Of a DNA stretch of 22,632 nt, positions 20,924-22,632 are shown piece after piece. Source of the stretch: an uncultured Oscillibacter sp. (lineage in GTDB: Bacteria; Bacillota; Clostridia; Oscillospirales; Oscillospiraceae). The position numbers and the translations under genes were made by a program. Numbering within the stretch: position 1 is the stretch's first letter; each line of letters opens with the position of its first letter. The notes under the pieces are model-generated. The model did not search any database. It had not been told where the DNA came from and saw only the letters and a list, made by a program, of their open reading frames with translations. Where the stretch lies: positions 1 through 22,632 of the forward strand of contig CAJUTB010000041.1 of the NCBI GenBank assembly GCA_910589315.1, given 5' to 3'.

Positions 20924-20952
20924 ATTTTACCACACTTTCCCTACCTTGGCAA
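20924..20952 (-). promoter_or_regulatory. Sigma-A promoter of the Cys/His-rich gene
   Basis: On the minus strand TTGCCA (20947-20952), 17 bases, then TAAAAT (20924-20929) with TGG just before it. Both boxes are one base off consensus and the -10 is extended, so the promoter should be strong. Confidence 0.82.
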
Positions 20953-20991
20953 GAGGCCGCGGAAGTTTTCCGCCGTTTCCGATGTTTTTCC

Positions 20992-21020
20992 TTGACAGCG
21001 GTCCAGTAAAAGATTAAACT
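20992..21020 (+). promoter_or_regulatory. Sigma-A promoter of rny
   Basis: A perfect TTGACA (20992-20997), 17 bases, then TAAACT (21015-21020). Transcription would start near 21027, giving a leader of about 105 bases before rny. It is back to back with the promoter of the Cys/His-rich gene, 39 bases apart. Confidence 0.78.
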
Positions 21021-21131
21021 AAGAGAGGGCAGTCTTTCGAATGCGTAGGGGCGCGTTCCGGCTGTCCGCCAAACCCAGCGTTCAAAAAAGTACAGCGAAC
21101 TGATACCAAACCGATTGGAGGAAACACCGTG

Positions 21132-22632
21132 ATGCAAACCGTCGTCACTGCGCTCATCTGCGCGGTGATCAGCGGCGCCGTCTGCTTCCTGCTTGGTATT
21201 CGCTATCGGAAAAATGTCTCGGAGAGGGAAATCTCCAGCGCCGAAGAAGAGGGAAAACGAATTGTTAATGAAGCCATCAAAAGCGCGGAGTCCAAGAAGC
21301 GCGAGGCCCTCTTGGAAGCCAAAGAGGAGATTTTGAAAAACCGCAGCGAGTACGAAAAGGAAGTCAAAGAACGCCGCGCCGACCTTCAGCGGCAGGAAAA
21401 CCGCTTGCAGCAGAAGGAGGAAAACCTCGACCGTAAGATTGAGGCCGTGGAAAAGAAGGAGGATTCCCTGGCGCAGAAGCACGCCGCCGCCGATAAGGAA
21501 ACCGAGGAGATCAAGCTCATCAAGCGCAGCCAGACCGAAATGCTGGAGCGCATCTCCGGCTTTACCACCGAGGAGGCCAAGCAGTACCTGATCGATCAGG
21601 TAGAATCCGAAGTCACCCATGAAACCGCCCTGAAAATCAAAGAGGTGGAATCCCGGATGAAAGAGGAATGCGAGACCCGCGCCCGGGAAGTGGTGGCGCA
21701 AGCCATCCAACGTTGTGCCGCCGACCAGGTGGCTGATATGACTGTCAGTGTGGTTCCCCTGCCCAATGACGAGATGAAAGGCCGTATCATCGGCCGCGAA
21801 GGACGCAACATCCGCACCATCGAGACCCTGACCGGCGTCGATCTGATCATTGACGACACGCCGGAGGCCATTACGGTCTCCTGTTTCGAGCCGGTCCGCC
21901 GGGAAATCGCCCGGTTAGCCCTGGAAAAGCTGATTTCCGACGGACGCATTCACCCCACCCACATCGAGGAGATGGTGGAGAAGGCCCGCCGGGAAGTGGA
22001 CGCCACTATCAAGGCCGAGGGCGAGCGCGTTACCTTTGAATGCGGCGTCCGGGGACTGCACCCGGAGCTGGTGAAAATGCTGGGCCGCCTGCACTACCGC
22101 ACCAGCTACGGTCAGAACGTCTTACAACACTCCGTAGAGGTCAGCCACATCGCGGGCATGATGGCCGCTGATTTGGGCGTGGACGTACAGACCGCCAAGC
22201 GGGCGGGCCTGCTCCACGATCTGGGCAAGTCCGTTGACCACGAGATGGAGGGCACTCATGTGGCCCTGGGTGTGGAATTTGCCCGGCGGTTCAAGGAGCG
22301 GGACGACGTGATTCACGCCATTGAGGCGCATCATAACGACGTGGAGCCGCGAACCATCGTCGCCTGTCTGGTACAGGCCGCGGACGCCATCTCCGCCGCC
22401 CGTCCCGGCGCGCGCCGGGAAAACCTGGAAAATTACATCAAACGTCTGGAACAGCTGGAAACGATTACTACTTCTTATCCCGGCGTGGACAAGGCGTTTG
22501 CCATCCAGGCGGGACGGGAAGTCCGGGTTATGGTGAAGCCGGAACAGGTCAGCGAGGACCAGATGGTCATTCTGGCGCGGGATCTGGCCAAGAAGATCGA
22601 GGAGGAAATGGAATACCCCGGTCAGATCAAGG
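21132..22632 (+). CDS. rny: Ribonuclease Y (3' end cut by window edge)
   Basis: A membrane-anchored endoribonuclease that starts mRNA decay in Firmicutes. About 500 residues are present, and roughly the last 20 of a usual 520 are missing. Residues 3-23 form a membrane helix (VVTALICAVISGAVCFLLG). Residues about 30-195 are a long charged coiled coil rich in E, K, R and Q. The KH domain has GRIIGREGRNIR (217-228), followed by TGVDLIIDDTPEA. The HD domain has QHSVEVSHIAG (His333) and LLHDLGKSVDHE (His362, Asp363), then EAHHND (399-403), the metal ligands. The ATG at 21132 and a GTG just before it both suit GGAGGA at 21117-21122; I choose ATG. The gene stays open to the last base, with no stop codon in 500 codons. 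Confidence 0.96.
   Translation, partial: MQTVVTALICAVISGAVCFLLGIRYRKNVSEREISSAEEEGKRIVNEAIKSAESKKREALLEAKEEILKNRSEYEKEVKERRADLQRQENRLQQKEENLDRKIEAVEKKEDSLAQKHAAADKETEEIKLIKRSQTEMLERISGFTTEEAKQYLIDQVESEVTHETALKIKEVESRMKEECETRAREVVAQAIQRCAADQVADMTVSVVPLPNDEMKGRIIGREGRNIRTIETLTGVDLIIDDTPEAITVSCFEPVRREIARLALEKLISDGRIHPTHIEEMVEKARREVDATIKAEGERVTFECGVRGLHPELVKMLGRLHYRTSYGQNVLQHSVEVSHIAGMMAADLGVDVQTAKRAGLLHDLGKSVDHEMEGTHVALGVEFARRFKERDDVIHAIEAHHNDVEPRTIVACLVQAADAISAARPGARRENLENYIKRLEQLETITTSYPGVDKAFAIQAGREVRVMVKPEQVSEDQMVILARDLAKKIEEEMEYPGQIK

Overview
The window suggests a spore-forming, anaerobic Clostridia bacterium, most likely Oscillospiraceae. The evidence is pyruvate:ferredoxin oxidoreductase, spmA/spmB, NiaR, a zinc-ribbon AbrB protein, RNase Y, AGGAGG ribosome binding sites and GC-rich coding sequence. 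The family assignment is inference; no rRNA or other taxonomic marker is present.

Left part (1-7807), mostly single genes and small units: the 3' end of a pyruvate:ferredoxin oxidoreductase gene with a terminator; niaR (NAD biosynthesis repressor); galM (aldose 1-epimerase); a small two-helix membrane protein converging on galM; an unusual fusion of a NIT2-like omega-amidase with an MGMT-type DNA-binding/alkyltransferase domain; cysK behind a near-perfect sigma-A promoter; a 315-base intergenic stretch of unknown content; a zinc-ribbon AbrB regulator; and the divergent spmA-spmB pair of spore maturation genes.

Middle part (7916-19365), all on the minus strand: the conserved transcription/translation factor cluster rimP-nusA-ylxR-ylxQ-infB, then rbfA-nrnA-truB-(unknown 116-aa protein)-ribF-(SLH/serine hydrolase protein). 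A promoter with an extended -10 lies upstream of rimP. Many of these genes overlap by ATGA or are 3-9 bases apart. The cluster has unusual points: ylxQ carries a long Arg/Pro/Gly-rich tail; a 22-bp hairpin sits just before infB; infB starts with TTG; and a 503-base gap with a terminator and repeat-like palindromes separates infB from rbfA, where these genes are commonly adjacent.

Right part (19470-22632): an amidase-SH3b cell-wall hydrolase without a signal peptide and without the usual first zinc histidine; a secreted Cys/His-rich protein built from about four 36-residue repeats, with its own strong promoter and a perfect palindrome in the leader; and, divergently, the gene for RNase Y (rny), which runs off the right edge.

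The most unusual items are the omega-amidase/MGMT fusion (3799-4929), the Cys/His repeat protein with its palindrome (20299-20952), the ylxQ tail and infB leader hairpin, and the infB-rbfA gap. No phage, transposase, CRISPR array, tRNA or rRNA was seen.
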